From Neorhodopirellula pilleata (GTDB taxonomy: Bacteria > Planctomycetota > Planctomycetia > Pirellulales > Pirellulaceae), in assembly GCF_007859915.1 (NCBI RefSeq), contig NZ_SJPM01000008.1:142408-206407 (forward strand): DNA of 64,000 nt, read 5' to 3'. Below the pieces are notes generated by a model, which searched no databases, was not told where the DNA came from, and saw only the letters and a program-made list of their open reading frames with translations. The position numbers and the translations under genes were made by a program. Positions 53,555 to 62,359 of the stretch are shown one piece after another (within the stretch, counting starts at the first letter, position 1; every line of letters starts with the position of its first letter).

Positions 53555-55619
53555 GACGACTTCCCCATAAGGTTTCCACGGCGATCAACACGAGTGCGAC
53601 GAGCAGCAGAATCTGCCACCACCGCTGTCGGTTCTCGAGTTCACGATGTCTTAATTGTCTTTCGTAGTCCACCTGAACGGTGCGACTGATTTGTGTCTTC
53701 AACGGAACGCCCAACTGCTCCAAACGTTCCTCATCAACAACGGCGACTCGGCTTTCGGACTCGTCGAGGTTGGCGACGAAGTCAAACGACCGATCATCCT
53801 CGGTAAGCCGGTAGTAGCCCGGTTCCGTAATCCCCGATTCCGGATCGATCGGTCCGATCGGATTCAATTGTTCGTCGAGTCGCGTTAATGCCGCTTTCGG
53901 GTTGCTCAGCCCTTCAATGGTATCGCCGACGGTCACCGCTGAGGCGATCGGACGCGACGCGATCCCGCTTTCGAACAACTGAGTCATCATCGGAACGAAC
54001 TTGCTCGACAACGCGAACTGGCTGGCCGACGGCTGCCAACCCGCCGTCATCAACCAAATGTGGCCGTTTCCTAAACGCTTCTTTAATAACAACGGGTCGC
54101 CGCCATCGAACGACACCACCGTTTTCCAAGAATCGGGCATAAGGCTCAACCGCCGGTAAGACCAAAATCGAATCTTGGTGAAATCGCTAAATTGAGGCAA
54201 CGCAAACGGCTCGAACACCGGATCACGAAAGTCGACGTAAGAGATCATTGCGTAGTCGGATACCGAGGCTTCGTCGATCTGCATCTCAAGTAGGTCGTTC
54301 CATTGATCTTTATCGCCGGCAGCCTTGCGACCCTCCATCGGATTACCCAGAACCAACAGACACGTCCCGCCGGATTGCACATAGGATTTCAGACGATCCG
54401 TTCTCGATCGATCGGACACTTCAGTAGGATCCACAACGATCACGAGCGGACATACGGCGGGGTCCAATTCCTCGTCGATTGTTTCGGCGGTCCATGATGT
54501 CACCTCGACCCTCCGGCCATCGTCATCAAAGGGAACCTTCCGCAGAAAGAACTCGGCGTCGTTGGAACGTTCATCGGCTGACCCGCCAAGGTAAACAAGA
54601 TCCAGCTTTAAAGGTTCAGGTGTCAAGAAATGCCGCGTGTTGTCGAACGATTGCTCATCCCCTCGGAGTGTCAATCTCGCCGTTTTCGCCTCCGGGAGTT
54701 CGAGCTGAATCGTCTGGGTTTGACCGCTCGATAAATCGATCGTCCGCCATTGGCTTTCATCAGGTTCTAGCGATTCGCTTTGCCAACGAATACTGATCGG
54801 CGATGTCGTGCCCGATGCGTCTCGGGTAACCCGAATCGGAATACGTCCGTCTTGCCCAACGCCCGCCATCACGACCGCAGAAGCGTTTCCCTCGGAGATT
54901 GGCTCCAGTCTCTCAACCGAAACCGACACGTTGTCCGGCCACGGGTACGCCTGAAGACTTTCGATGCCCTTTCCGGTTTGCATGTCCGAGACCAACACGA
55001 TGTGGACCGGGGAGGCTTCCGCTCCCGATGACGAGTCATCTCCCCACGATTGAGTCCACTGAGCGACGTCTTTGAGCGCAGCTGCAAAATCAGTCGCATG
55101 CCAAGTGGGATTCAGTTCATTGATCGCTTCCACGGCGAGTTCGGTATCGCGATCGGTCGGAGCGGACTCGGCGGCACCATCCAACGAAGTGGCGAAACGC
55201 AATTGGATTTTGCGATCGAACGAAAACACCGCGATCGCGTCGTTGGACGCTAACTGATGGATCGCATCGATCGCCACGGTTTTGGCATCCGTCCAAATTT
55301 CCTCGCGTCGCATACTCGCGCTGGTATCGATCAAGACAACCACGCGGCGGTTGACACCCGCTTCCATCGTTGTGGCCGACTCGTTCAGAAACGGGCGGGC
55401 GAAAGCTGCCGCGATCAACAATAGGATCAGTCCACGAAGAATCAGCAAAGGCCAATCATCGAGTCGACTGCGTCGGGTCAATCGCGGTGGCGTTGGTCGC
55501 AAGAACATCAACGAACTAACCGGAATCGCACCCTTGGGTTGCCGGCGGATCAGATGAAACACGATCGGAGCCAAAACCGATAACGCGCCGAGCAGATAAA
55601 AAGGTGCCAAAAAGCTCAT
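53535..55619 (-). CDS. BatA-type vWA membrane protein
   Basis: A 694-residue protein. The N-terminus is the BatA domain (MSFLAPFYLLGALSVLAPIV, then HLIRRQPKG), with a second membrane segment (LILRGLILLLIAAAFARPF). The vWA domain follows: RRVVVLIDTSASMRREEIW (DxSxS), NDAIAVFSFDRK and VHIVLVSDMQTG. A long extracytoplasmic region and a final membrane segment (QILLLVALVLIAVETLW) complete it. BatA-like proteins act with MoxR ATPases, probably in metal-dependent maturation or envelope stress. The start overlaps the DUF58 stop by four bases (ATGA). All of this is typical of the planctomycete MoxR operon. Confidence 0.88.
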   Translation of the reverse strand: MSFLAPFYLLGALSVLAPIVFHLIRRQPKGAIPVSSLMFLRPTPPRLTRRSRLDDWPLLILRGLILLLIAAAFARPFLNESATTMEAGVNRRVVVLIDTSASMRREEIWTDAKTVAIDAIHQLASNDAIAVFSFDRKIQLRFATSLDGAAESAPTDRDTELAVEAINELNPTWHATDFAAALKDVAQWTQSWGDDSSSGAEASPVHIVLVSDMQTGKGIESLQAYPWPDNVSVSVERLEPISEGNASAVVMAGVGQDGRIPIRVTRDASGTTSPISIRWQSESLEPDESQWRTIDLSSGQTQTIQLELPEAKTARLTLRGDEQSFDNTRHFLTPEPLKLDLVYLGGSADERSNDAEFFLRKVPFDDDGRRVEVTSWTAETIDEELDPAVCPLVIVVDPTEVSDRSRTDRLKSYVQSGGTCLLVLGNPMEGRKAAGDKDQWNDLLEMQIDEASVSDYAMISYVDFRDPVFEPFALPQFSDFTKIRFWSYRRLSLMPDSWKTVVSFDGGDPLLLKKRLGNGHIWLMTAGWQPSASQFALSSKFVPMMTQLFESGIASRPIASAVTVGDTIEGLSNPKAALTRLDEQLNPIGPIDPESGITEPGYYRLTEDDRSFDFVANLDESESRVAVVDEERLEQLGVPLKTQISRTVQVDYERQLRHRELENRQRWWQILLLVALVLIAVETLWGSRRARQIA

Positions 55620-56530
55620 CGTCGATTTCGATTCGTCAGAACCCTCCGTTGATGAGCCAACACAAATCCGGATAACGCATCCTTGAGCGGTTCATCCGTC
55701 AAGCATCGATAGTAATGAACACCCAAACGGTCGCATGTTTCAACCAACGACGTTTGATGCTCCTCGAACGCACGAACATAGTCCTCCCGGGCCGATTGCG
55801 GATCGACGTAAAACCTCCGCCCCGTTTCCATGTCGACCAGTTCACTCGGTTGGTCCATCGACAAGGTAGTTTCGGCCGGGTCGAGCACTCGCAGAATGAT
55901 CACCTCGTGCCCGCGTGAGCGAAGCAATTTCAATCCTTCTTCGAGCGGTGGGATCGGCGTCAAACAATCGCTCAACAAAACGACCATACCGCGTCGACGC
56001 GTCAATGCCGCCACTTGACCGAGCGGCGTTCGCAAATCCGTCTCGTTGCCCGACACCTCTCGAGACAAACAAGCCAATAAACGTCGCAGGTGCCCGGTTC
56101 GGTTCCCACACGGGACGACGTCTCCGATCGACGAATCCAACGTCATCAAGCCCACGCGATCGCGATGCAAAAGCAGGTAGTAAGCCAGCGAAGCGGCGAG
56201 CGATTGGGCGAACTGCATCTTGGTGTAGCCGAGGCTACCGAAACCCATCGAACGACTCTGGTCAACGATCAGATGGCAATCCCGGTTCGTTTCATCTTCA
56301 AACTTCTTGATGAAATAACGATCACTCCGTGCGAACAATTTCCAGTCCACCCCACGGACATCATCGCCGGGTGAATACGCGCGGTATTCACTGAACTCGA
56401 CCGATGCGCCGTGCAACGGACTGCGGTGCAGACCACTGAAAAATCCCTCGACGATCACTTTGGCGCGTAGCTGCAGATTTTTGATCTGCATCACCGCCGA
56501 TGGATCGATCATCAGGTCGATACTATCCAT
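55616..56530 (-). CDS. DUF58 protein
   Basis: A 304-residue soluble protein. The DUF58 signature region is RSPLHGASVEFSEYRAYSPGDDVRGVDW (split; residues around 37-64), followed by KLFARSDRYFIKKFEDE. The C-terminal half is vWA-like: CHLIVDQSRSMGFGS and MVVLLSDCLTP. DUF58 proteins work with MoxR ATPases in this operon type, but their biochemical role is not settled. It overlaps MoxR upstream by eight bases and BatA downstream by four, so translation is coupled. Confidence 0.92.
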   Translation of the reverse strand: MDSIDLMIDPSAVMQIKNLQLRAKVIVEGFFSGLHRSPLHGASVEFSEYRAYSPGDDVRGVDWKLFARSDRYFIKKFEDETNRDCHLIVDQSRSMGFGSLGYTKMQFAQSLAASLAYYLLLHRDRVGLMTLDSSIGDVVPCGNRTGHLRRLLACLSREVSGNETDLRTPLGQVAALTRRRGMVVLLSDCLTPIPPLEEGLKLLRSRGHEVIILRVLDPAETTLSMDQPSELVDMETGRRFYVDPQSAREDYVRAFEEHQTSLVETCDRLGVHYYRCLTDEPLKDALSGFVLAHQRRVLTNRNRR

Positions 56531-57518
56531 GGCGAACGGTTTGCAAGAGTTGATCGATCACGTTCTCAACGGTCAGTCCCTCGGCCTCGGCCTTGTAGCT
56601 GAGCAGCAAGCGATGGCGAAGCGTCGGATGAGCCAGTCGCGCGATGTCGTCGTATTGCACGTGAGCGTTCCCGTTGAGCAGCGCCCGAGCCTTGCCGCCC
56701 AGAACCAACGTCTGCGCCGCCCGCAATCCCGCGCCCCAGCTAGCGTACTGATTAATGAAATCCGGCGTGCCTTCGCGACCGGGCCGCGTCGCACCGACTA
56801 GCTTCACCGCATACTCGGCAACCTCACGAGCAATCGGAACGCGACGAACGGCAGCATGGAATTTCAAGACATCTTCCCCGGTGAAAATCGGTTCGATCGG
56901 CTCGGGACGCTGGGCCGTCGTCTGCATTACCACCGACAACTCATCTTCAGGCGACAAGTAATCGATCAAGACATTGAACAGAAACCGGTCTAATTGAGCT
57001 TCGGGCAGCGGGTAAGTGCCTTCCATCTCGATCGGGTTTTGCGTCGCGAGGACAAAGAAAGGTTCTTCGAGTTCGTAGCGTTTCCCGCCGGCGGTTACTT
57101 GGTGTTCTTGCATCGCTTCAAGCAAAGCGGCCTGTGTTTTTGGAGGCGTTCGGTTGATCTCGTCGGCCAAGATCACATTGGCAAATATCGGACCTTTGAC
57201 GAACTGCAAGGCACGATGCCCCGATTCGGTCTGTTCCAGAATTTCGGTCCCAGTGATATCCGCCGGCATCAAGTCGGGCGTGAATTGGATGCGTTGGAAA
57301 TTCAGGTGGAAGATTTTTGAAACGCTGCTAACCAGCAACGTCTTGGCCAGTCCCGGAGCACCGGTGATTAAACAGTGACCACCGGCAAACAGACAAATCA
57401 ACAATTGCTCGATCACGTCGTGTTGTCCAACGATGACTTTCGACAACTCGGCTTCGATTCGTTTCCGCCCTTCGGCGATCTGCTGGACGACTTGGCCTTC
57501 TTCTTCGACGGTGAGCAT
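56523..57518 (-). CDS. MoxR-family AAA+ ATPase
   Basis: A 331-residue AAA+ ATPase. Walker A is ITGAPGLAKTLLV, Walker B is VILADEINRTPPKTQAALLEAM (split; residues around 112-133), and sensor and arginine-finger regions follow: FVLATQNPIEMEGTYPLPEA and DRFLFNVLIDYL. MoxR proteins act as chaperones that load metals or activate vWA proteins. It is the first gene of the tight part of the operon, followed by DUF58, BatA, DUF4175-like, amidotransferase-like and caspase-like genes. A 345-base repeat-rich gap separates it from DUF4159, so it may have its own promoter. Confidence 0.95.
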   Translation of the reverse strand: MLTVEEEGQVVQQIAEGRKRIEAELSKVIVGQHDVIEQLLICLFAGGHCLITGAPGLAKTLLVSSVSKIFHLNFQRIQFTPDLMPADITGTEILEQTESGHRALQFVKGPIFANVILADEINRTPPKTQAALLEAMQEHQVTAGGKRYELEEPFFVLATQNPIEMEGTYPLPEAQLDRFLFNVLIDYLSPEDELSVVMQTTAQRPEPIEPIFTGEDVLKFHAAVRRVPIAREVAEYAVKLVGATRPGREGTPDFINQYASWGAGLRAAQTLVLGGKARALLNGNAHVQYDDIARLAHPTLRHRLLLSYKAEAEGLTVENVIDQLLQTVRHG

Positions 57519-57593
57519 AGGATCTTTTCGAAGTGAGTTCGGAAAATGATGTAGCGTAGTGAACTGGAATCTTTAAAACTTCGCGTGACATTA

Positions 57594-57660
57594 GTAGCTG
57601 GACTCGCGAGAGTTCAGGGTAGCTCCTCACCAAAAACCGAAGTCTTGCGACTCCGGCTAC
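57594..57660. repeat. GTAGC-GGA-TCGC inverted repeat, copy 2
   Basis: A left unit starting GTAGCTGGACTCGCGAGAGT and a right unit that reads on the other strand GTAGCCGGAGTCGCAAGACT. It is the same inverted-pair layout as at 21969-22032. It lies in the upstream region of the MoxR gene on the minus strand. Confidence 0.7.
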
Positions 57661-57681
57661 TCAAATGTTTAGCTTTCCCCG

Positions 57682-57867
57682 TCCGCTAGCGGGCAGTTGA
57701 TCTAATCGTAACCCGAAGCGTGAGCGAGGGATTTGATTTATGGGCGAGGGATTTGACTTAATCGTAACCCGAAGCGTAAGCGAGGGATTCAACGCAATTC
57801 AATCCTCTGTATATATCCCTCGCTTACGCTTCGGGTTACGATGCAAACTAAATCAACGCGCCGCTAG
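57682..57867. repeat. Long palindromic repeat, copy D, with duplicated left arm
   Basis: The left arm is present twice: a partial copy (57682-57732) and a second one (about 57757-57789). The right arm ends at 57867 with CAACGCGCCGCTAG, which is just past the end of the DUF4159 gene, so the repeat overlaps its stop codon. In the inner arm both strands changed together: GCGTAAGCGAGGGAT pairs with ATCCCTCGCTTACGC, where other copies have GTGAGC and GCTCAC. The duplicated arm includes a variant unit, GGGCGAGGGATTTGA. The 345-base gap before MoxR holds this repeat and the one at 57594 and no gene. Confidence 0.85.
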
Positions 57868-58721
57868 TGAGTCATGGCATAGGTAACAATGTTGATCCCC
57901 ATCGGGTAGGCCTTCTTGACGCTGAACTCGTCGAAGTACCATTGGTCTTCGCCTTCGCGTTCCCAACCGTCGCCCAAATCCGTGTTATGGCAAATCAGAA
58001 TCATGATGCGTCCCTCGTCGTCGTTGATCGCGCGGTAGTGTGGCGTACTCGTGTCGCTTCCATCCCGAGCCCACTCCCACGAACCGACCTCGCCATTAAA
58101 GCCTCGCCGCGCGGCATTGATCGCGGGGACTTGCGGCTTTTCCTTAAGATCGTAAACACAGTGAAAAATCTCATGCGAGAGTGGGAGTTCGACAGGATCG
58201 CGATCGGGGAACACGCGTTTCAATTCGTCACGTAGGTTCTCGTACTCGGAATCGCCCCAAAAGTCGTCCACCATTAGAAACCCGCCGCGAAGGCAATAGT
58301 TCCGTAACGCCTCCACTTCCGCCTCGCTGAAAACCAACGAACCCGGTTCGATCATGTAGAGAAATGGATAATCAAACAGGCTTTCGTCGGTCAAACGCAG
58401 TGTGATCGGATCGGGGTTCACCTTCATGGTTGTCAATTGTTGCAACCGCAACGAGAAGTTCAGATCGCTGTCGGGGTAATCCGTCCAGCACCCGCCGCCT
58501 CCACCGCGGCCTCCGTAAGAGTCGTACTCAACTCGCACAAACGTGAACAGGTCGTGCGGGAACCTGGGGTCGACGTCCCAAGTGGGCACGCCGTTTCGAT
58601 CCGCCGGCAACATCCCCGACGATCGCCACCTCGAACGCTGAGCCACCACCGTCGCCGCCAGGGCCAAGACCACCGTGGCAACGATCCCCATTCGTATTAC
58701 TCTCGTTGAAATTCGAAACAT
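57864..58721 (-). CDS. DUF4159 protein
   Basis: A 285-residue exported protein with a signal peptide (IRMGIVATVVLALAATVVA). The DUF4159 core reads HDLFTFVRVEYDSYGGRGG, then WTDYPDSDLNFSLRLQQLT, LYMIEPGSLVFSEAEVEALRNY and RGGFLMVDDFWGDSEYENL. This resembles a class I amidotransferase-like fold without catalytic Cys. C-terminal IMILICHNTDLGDGWE is also typical. The start overlaps the stop of the TPR gene (TAATG). It is part of the MoxR operon group in many planctomycetes. Role unknown. Confidence 0.9.
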   Translation of the reverse strand: MFRISTRVIRMGIVATVVLALAATVVAQRSRWRSSGMLPADRNGVPTWDVDPRFPHDLFTFVRVEYDSYGGRGGGGGCWTDYPDSDLNFSLRLQQLTTMKVNPDPITLRLTDESLFDYPFLYMIEPGSLVFSEAEVEALRNYCLRGGFLMVDDFWGDSEYENLRDELKRVFPDRDPVELPLSHEIFHCVYDLKEKPQVPAINAARRGFNGEVGSWEWARDGSDTSTPHYRAINDDEGRIMILICHNTDLGDGWEREGEDQWYFDEFSVKKAYPMGINIVTYAMTH

Positions 58722-61324
58722 TATGGTTCGACCTTTTCTTCATTTTGCGTTGGGGCGTTCGCCGCTGGGACGCCATCCGCTTGGACGATCTCCAACAACA
58801 ACTGCAATGCATCGCGATAACGTGGGGCCTGTTCCAACGCACGCAACACGTGCCGCTTGGCGGCTGACTCTTCGCCCGCCAGATGGTGGGCCTGCGCCAA
58901 TCGGTAATCATGAGCGATCGGATCGAGCGGCTTGAGGGCCGTCATCGACTCCAACGCCGCGATCGCCCGGTCAGGCTGGCCGGATTTCATCGCGGCGGTC
59001 GCCATCGCGTCATGAAGTTCGATCCGAAGTGGCTGAACGCCGATCGCCTGGTCGGCCAAATCGACGACGCTTTCCCAGCGTTCCTCCTCCAAGTCCATCG
59101 CGATCATATCCGTCATCAAAGCCAACGCATCGCTGGATCGACGCAAGATTCCTGACAGAACTTGACGCCGAGATTCCTTGTCGCCGATCTCTTGCTCGAT
59201 CGTCGCCATCCATTCCATCGGTCCATTTCGCTCGTTCGTCATCCCACCGAGCAACTCGATCGTCTGCAACGAACGCTTAGCTTCGGCAAACTCTTTCTTC
59301 GCGATCGCCAACTCGGCATGACGCCGCAACCCCCAATAATTGGTCGGATGCATTCGCAACCATCCTCGCCACGTCGCTAAATCCGTCGACTCGGGTAAGT
59401 CCTCTCGATCCCACTTCATCACCGGACCAAGGTCGTTGGCGACTTCGATCGCGAACTCGTCGAACTGCTGATCCAGTTTCGCGAGCGAACCGACGTGTCG
59501 AGTCAACGCATCGTTGATAAGCAGCCCTGCGGCCAGATCATCCAAAATCGCGAGCAAGGCATCCATCGAGTATCGATCGACGATGAACTCGATGACCAAC
59601 GAACTGTGGTAGTACGCAAACTGAAGATGCATCGGAGAAGCGGGATTGAGAAACGACGCGCTCAAGTCACTCACCGGCGTCCGCTGCTCATTCAAGAGCA
59701 TCTGACGGTAGGTCGGCGTCATCGACTCACCCCACGTCGGATCACGCAAGCGTTCTTCGTAGACCGATATCCCTTCGCTGAGCCAACGGGGCATCCGGTT
59801 GCGAGTTTTCTCCAAGGTCACGGTATGGCACAACTCGTGCCACAACACGCTACGCCAATTCGCCGGTCGTTCGCCCTGGGAGGCGGGACTGTTCGCCGTG
59901 ATGACGCGGCCGAAACACACACCGAGATAACCGGCACCGCCCGGCAAACCGAACGTGCGAATCGCGAAATCCGATTGACGCGGATAGATCTCGACGGAGA
60001 TCGTATTGGTCAGGTTGACCTTGTACTTTTCGCACAACGTCGCTTTGGCTTCGGACAACAGCTTCAACACCACTTCCCCATAGACGTTCGCTTCGACCCG
60101 TTCCATCCGAACACGAATACCGTCTTGTTCGAGGATCACGTATCCGTCGATCTCGTCTTTGAGAGTCAAAAGGTTGTAAGCGACGACGTTGTACGGATCG
60201 AGCTCAACCACTTCGTTGGCCAATTCCCAGCCGACGGCCTCGTCCCCGAGTCGCAATAGGTCCTGTGAGAGTGCGAGAATCGCCGCAGAATACTTCGGTT
60301 CCATCTCCAGCGCACGGTTTTGATACTCGGCTGCTTCGGCGAATCGGTACTTGCGAGAAAGCTTCTTACCGATCAAATGGTCCACATGGGGATTCTTTTC
60401 CCATGTCGACAAAGCGGCCGCACGCATCAGCTTTTCGATCTCGTAATCACCGCGAATGTGCGCCAGCACCGCTAACAGGGCCCAGGCCTTCTGGTCATGA
60501 AGGTTGACCTTGAGCATTTCTGTGATCGCATCCTCCGCCTCATCATACCGTTCCCCATCGATCGCCAGCTCGGCCAACATTTGCTGGGCTTGCGGAAGTC
60601 GCGGGTTGATCTTCAGTGCGCGATTCAATGCCTCGATCGCGGCGGCCAAATCAGACGACAAGAGAGACTTTGCCAACAGCCAGTCGATCCGCGGATCGGA
60701 CTCGCCAAGCTTGGCCGCGTCACTGAGTGTTTTTGCGGCGACGGAGTCGTCGCCTTTCTCGATCGCGAGCTCCGCCGTCGCGAGATACGCTTCGAGATAA
60801 TCCGGGTCACGGTCCCGGACACGGTCGTAAAACAGTTCCAAAATCTTGCGGGCGTCTTCGCCCTTGTCGGCGAGGTAGCGGCCGGCGGCGACCATGTTGT
60901 CCCGCGAAATGTATCCTAACAACGAGCGTTGCAAGACCGCCTGCAGTTGCAGTTCGGCAACGTCCGCGTCTTCGAGAAGCCCATTGAGTCGCAGCACGTC
61001 GAGCCCCAACCGCCGCAGCACGATGCTCGACGAATACCGCGTGATCGCGTCGCGATAGGTTTGCAGTGCGTCGGCATATTTTCCGGTCGTCAATTGACAC
61101 TCGATCAACAACACCGGCCATCGTTCCAACCAAACTCCCTGCTCGACTCTTTCCGATGCGATCCGAGTCGCTTCCGCGTATCGACCGTGATTGAACGCCT
61201 CGATCGCGTCGTCCAATTCAGCCGCGTGGCACGAGCCTGAGCCGAGTGAACTGGCGAACGTCGCGAGCAAACACAGCATCACGGCGAGGATCGACGATCC
61301 GAATCGGTCGGGACTCTTTGACAC
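58721..61324 (-). CDS. TPR protein with gluzincin peptidase-MA-like domain
   Basis: An 867-residue exported protein with GTG start at 61324 and signal peptide (residues 1-35: ILAVMLCLLATFASSLGSG). About ten tetratricopeptide-like repeats cover residues 36-390 (for example RLPQAQQMLAELAIDGERYD and KYSAAILALSQDLLRLGDEA). The middle carries a zinc peptidase domain: SVLWHELCHTVTLEK (His-Glu-x-x-His) and MPRWLSEGISVYEERL, the peptidase-MA pattern. The C-terminal 250 residues return to TPR-like helices. It is the first gene of the operon to MoxR. Function unknown, perhaps in assembly of envelope complexes. Confidence 0.88.
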   Translation of the reverse strand: MSKSPDRFGSSILAVMLCLLATFASSLGSGSCHAAELDDAIEAFNHGRYAEATRIASERVEQGVWLERWPVLLIECQLTTGKYADALQTYRDAITRYSSSIVLRRLGLDVLRLNGLLEDADVAELQLQAVLQRSLLGYISRDNMVAAGRYLADKGEDARKILELFYDRVRDRDPDYLEAYLATAELAIEKGDDSVAAKTLSDAAKLGESDPRIDWLLAKSLLSSDLAAAIEALNRALKINPRLPQAQQMLAELAIDGERYDEAEDAITEMLKVNLHDQKAWALLAVLAHIRGDYEIEKLMRAAALSTWEKNPHVDHLIGKKLSRKYRFAEAAEYQNRALEMEPKYSAAILALSQDLLRLGDEAVGWELANEVVELDPYNVVAYNLLTLKDEIDGYVILEQDGIRVRMERVEANVYGEVVLKLLSEAKATLCEKYKVNLTNTISVEIYPRQSDFAIRTFGLPGGAGYLGVCFGRVITANSPASQGERPANWRSVLWHELCHTVTLEKTRNRMPRWLSEGISVYEERLRDPTWGESMTPTYRQMLLNEQRTPVSDLSASFLNPASPMHLQFAYYHSSLVIEFIVDRYSMDALLAILDDLAAGLLINDALTRHVGSLAKLDQQFDEFAIEVANDLGPVMKWDREDLPESTDLATWRGWLRMHPTNYWGLRRHAELAIAKKEFAEAKRSLQTIELLGGMTNERNGPMEWMATIEQEIGDKESRRQVLSGILRRSSDALALMTDMIAMDLEEERWESVVDLADQAIGVQPLRIELHDAMATAAMKSGQPDRAIAALESMTALKPLDPIAHDYRLAQAHHLAGEESAAKRHVLRALEQAPRYRDALQLLLEIVQADGVPAANAPTQNEEKVEP

Positions 61325-61709
61325 GGCAAAAGACTCATGGGCGAAAAACGTCGTCGGCGCTGCGAGCGCCCCCGTGGGAAATTGTATTGGACAGCCGAGT
61401 GCCCCGCTGACGCAACCGACTCAAACACAAAAATCGGCTCGCGTTGGCGAACTATCCGCCCACAGAACCGTCCAGCGTCAGGTTGCCTGATTAACGTCGA
61501 ATCGATACCGGAATCCATTGCCGGACCATCTCGCCCACCGAATCGGTACCATCCGCCGAAGAAACTCATCATTCGTCTGAGCAAACCCCCACGGTGAAGG
61601 CAAGACTCCTTAATCGCCCAGCCAACCCAGACCCACAGATCGCCTTCGCAGCCTAGTGGTTTCTGGCTAGCTCTCCAGGCATCAGCGGGATATATTGGCA
61701 AGATAAAGC

Positions 61710-61760
61710 CCGGTATATGAGCATATACCGGTTCAAACCTGTATAATTATGTTGTTATCC
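61710..61760 (+). promoter_or_regulatory. Palindrome, -10 element and possible recombination box before cassette genes
   Basis: A perfect ten-base-pair palindrome (CCGGTATATG, two bases, CATATACCGG; 61710-61731) is followed ten bases later by TATAAT (61742-61747), and then by GTTATCC (61754-61760), which is close to the 3' box of integron sites. The palindrome could be an operator over the -35 region; no good -35 is seen. The rest of the 649-base gap (61325-61973) shows no convincing gene and should hold the promoter of the minus-strand TPR gene. Confidence 0.4.
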
Positions 61761-61973
61761 GACTGAATTCACGACAGTAAGACGTGTGGAGTCCCGACCC
61801 AAGTTGATTTTCAAGTTCTTTGGCGCGGCGACCGTCAATCGACACCGCCCACAAAGTCCGCCCTACGAGCCAGTTTGATACTATGTGGCACTCCGCCGCG
61901 CTTTCAGGTCCCTGTGCTGCTAGCCTGAACGCACCGACCGCCGCACCAGCAACCCCATATTGGACAAAGAACA

Positions 61974-62195
61974 ATGGCCGATTCCAATGGCAACAAACTC
62001 GTCGTGGTCAACCTGCTAATTTGGCTTGCCGCCTTTCTTGTTCCTGCAATGATCGAGCTCATCCCTGTCTCGCATCCCCCGAAGATTTACCCGCTGATCT
62101 TTTTTGTGTTTCGTCTTTCGCTAGCCGCCTTATCAACCTACTTGATACACGCTGCAATTTCACGATCCAATACGGAACCAACGAACGGCGGATAA
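61974..62195 (+). CDS. Cassette gene 1: small two-helix membrane protein
   Basis: A 73-residue protein starting with ATG at 61974. Two hydrophobic segments are clear (LVVVNLLIWLAAFLVPAMIE and IYPLIFFVFRLSLAALSTYL), with a short polar tail. No known family. Its stop codon TAA lies inside the left arm of the first attC-like site, which is usual for integron cassette genes. The leader is long (about 220 bases from the GTTATCC box at 61754) compared with the next cassettes. No clear ribosome-binding site. Confidence 0.6.
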   Translation: MADSNGNKLVVVNLLIWLAAFLVPAMIELIPVSHPPKIYPLIFFVFRLSLAALSTYLIHAAISRSNTEPTNGG

Positions 62196-62278
62196 CCATG
62201 CCGTGCACCGGAGCGGCGTCAACGCGTTTTCTGATGGTTAGTTTAACACTCGCCGCCCGGTGACGGCGGACGTTCTGT
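62191..62278 (+). mobile_element. attC-like integron recombination site 1
   Basis: An imperfect stem of the attC type. The left arm after GATAAC reads GCCGTGCACCGGAGCGGCG. The right arm CGCCGCCCGGTGACGGC precedes GGACGTTC. All bases pair except one G and one A on the left arm, which would be extrahelical, the mark of attC sites. AAC and GTT boxes bound the site (R'' and R'). The loop is about 34 bases. It contains the stop codon of the upstream gene. Confidence 0.75.
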
Positions 62279-62359
62279 CAAATACGAGGTCGAACCATAT
62301 TTCGCTGTTTCGCACTCGCCGCGTTTTTCGCTTTATCTGCGTGTTGGGCTTTTTACACA

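Noticed and set aside
61747..61974. A 75-residue minus-strand frame with some coding-like composition
   Set aside because: It needs a TTG start, overlaps the -10/palindrome region and the start of cassette gene 1, and shows no recognised motif. It could be a conserved non-coding leader; not listed as a gene.
61820..62263. A 147-residue plus-strand frame over cassette gene 1
   Set aside because: It passes through the attC-like site and has low-complexity composition. The 73-residue frame with two clean membrane helices fits better.
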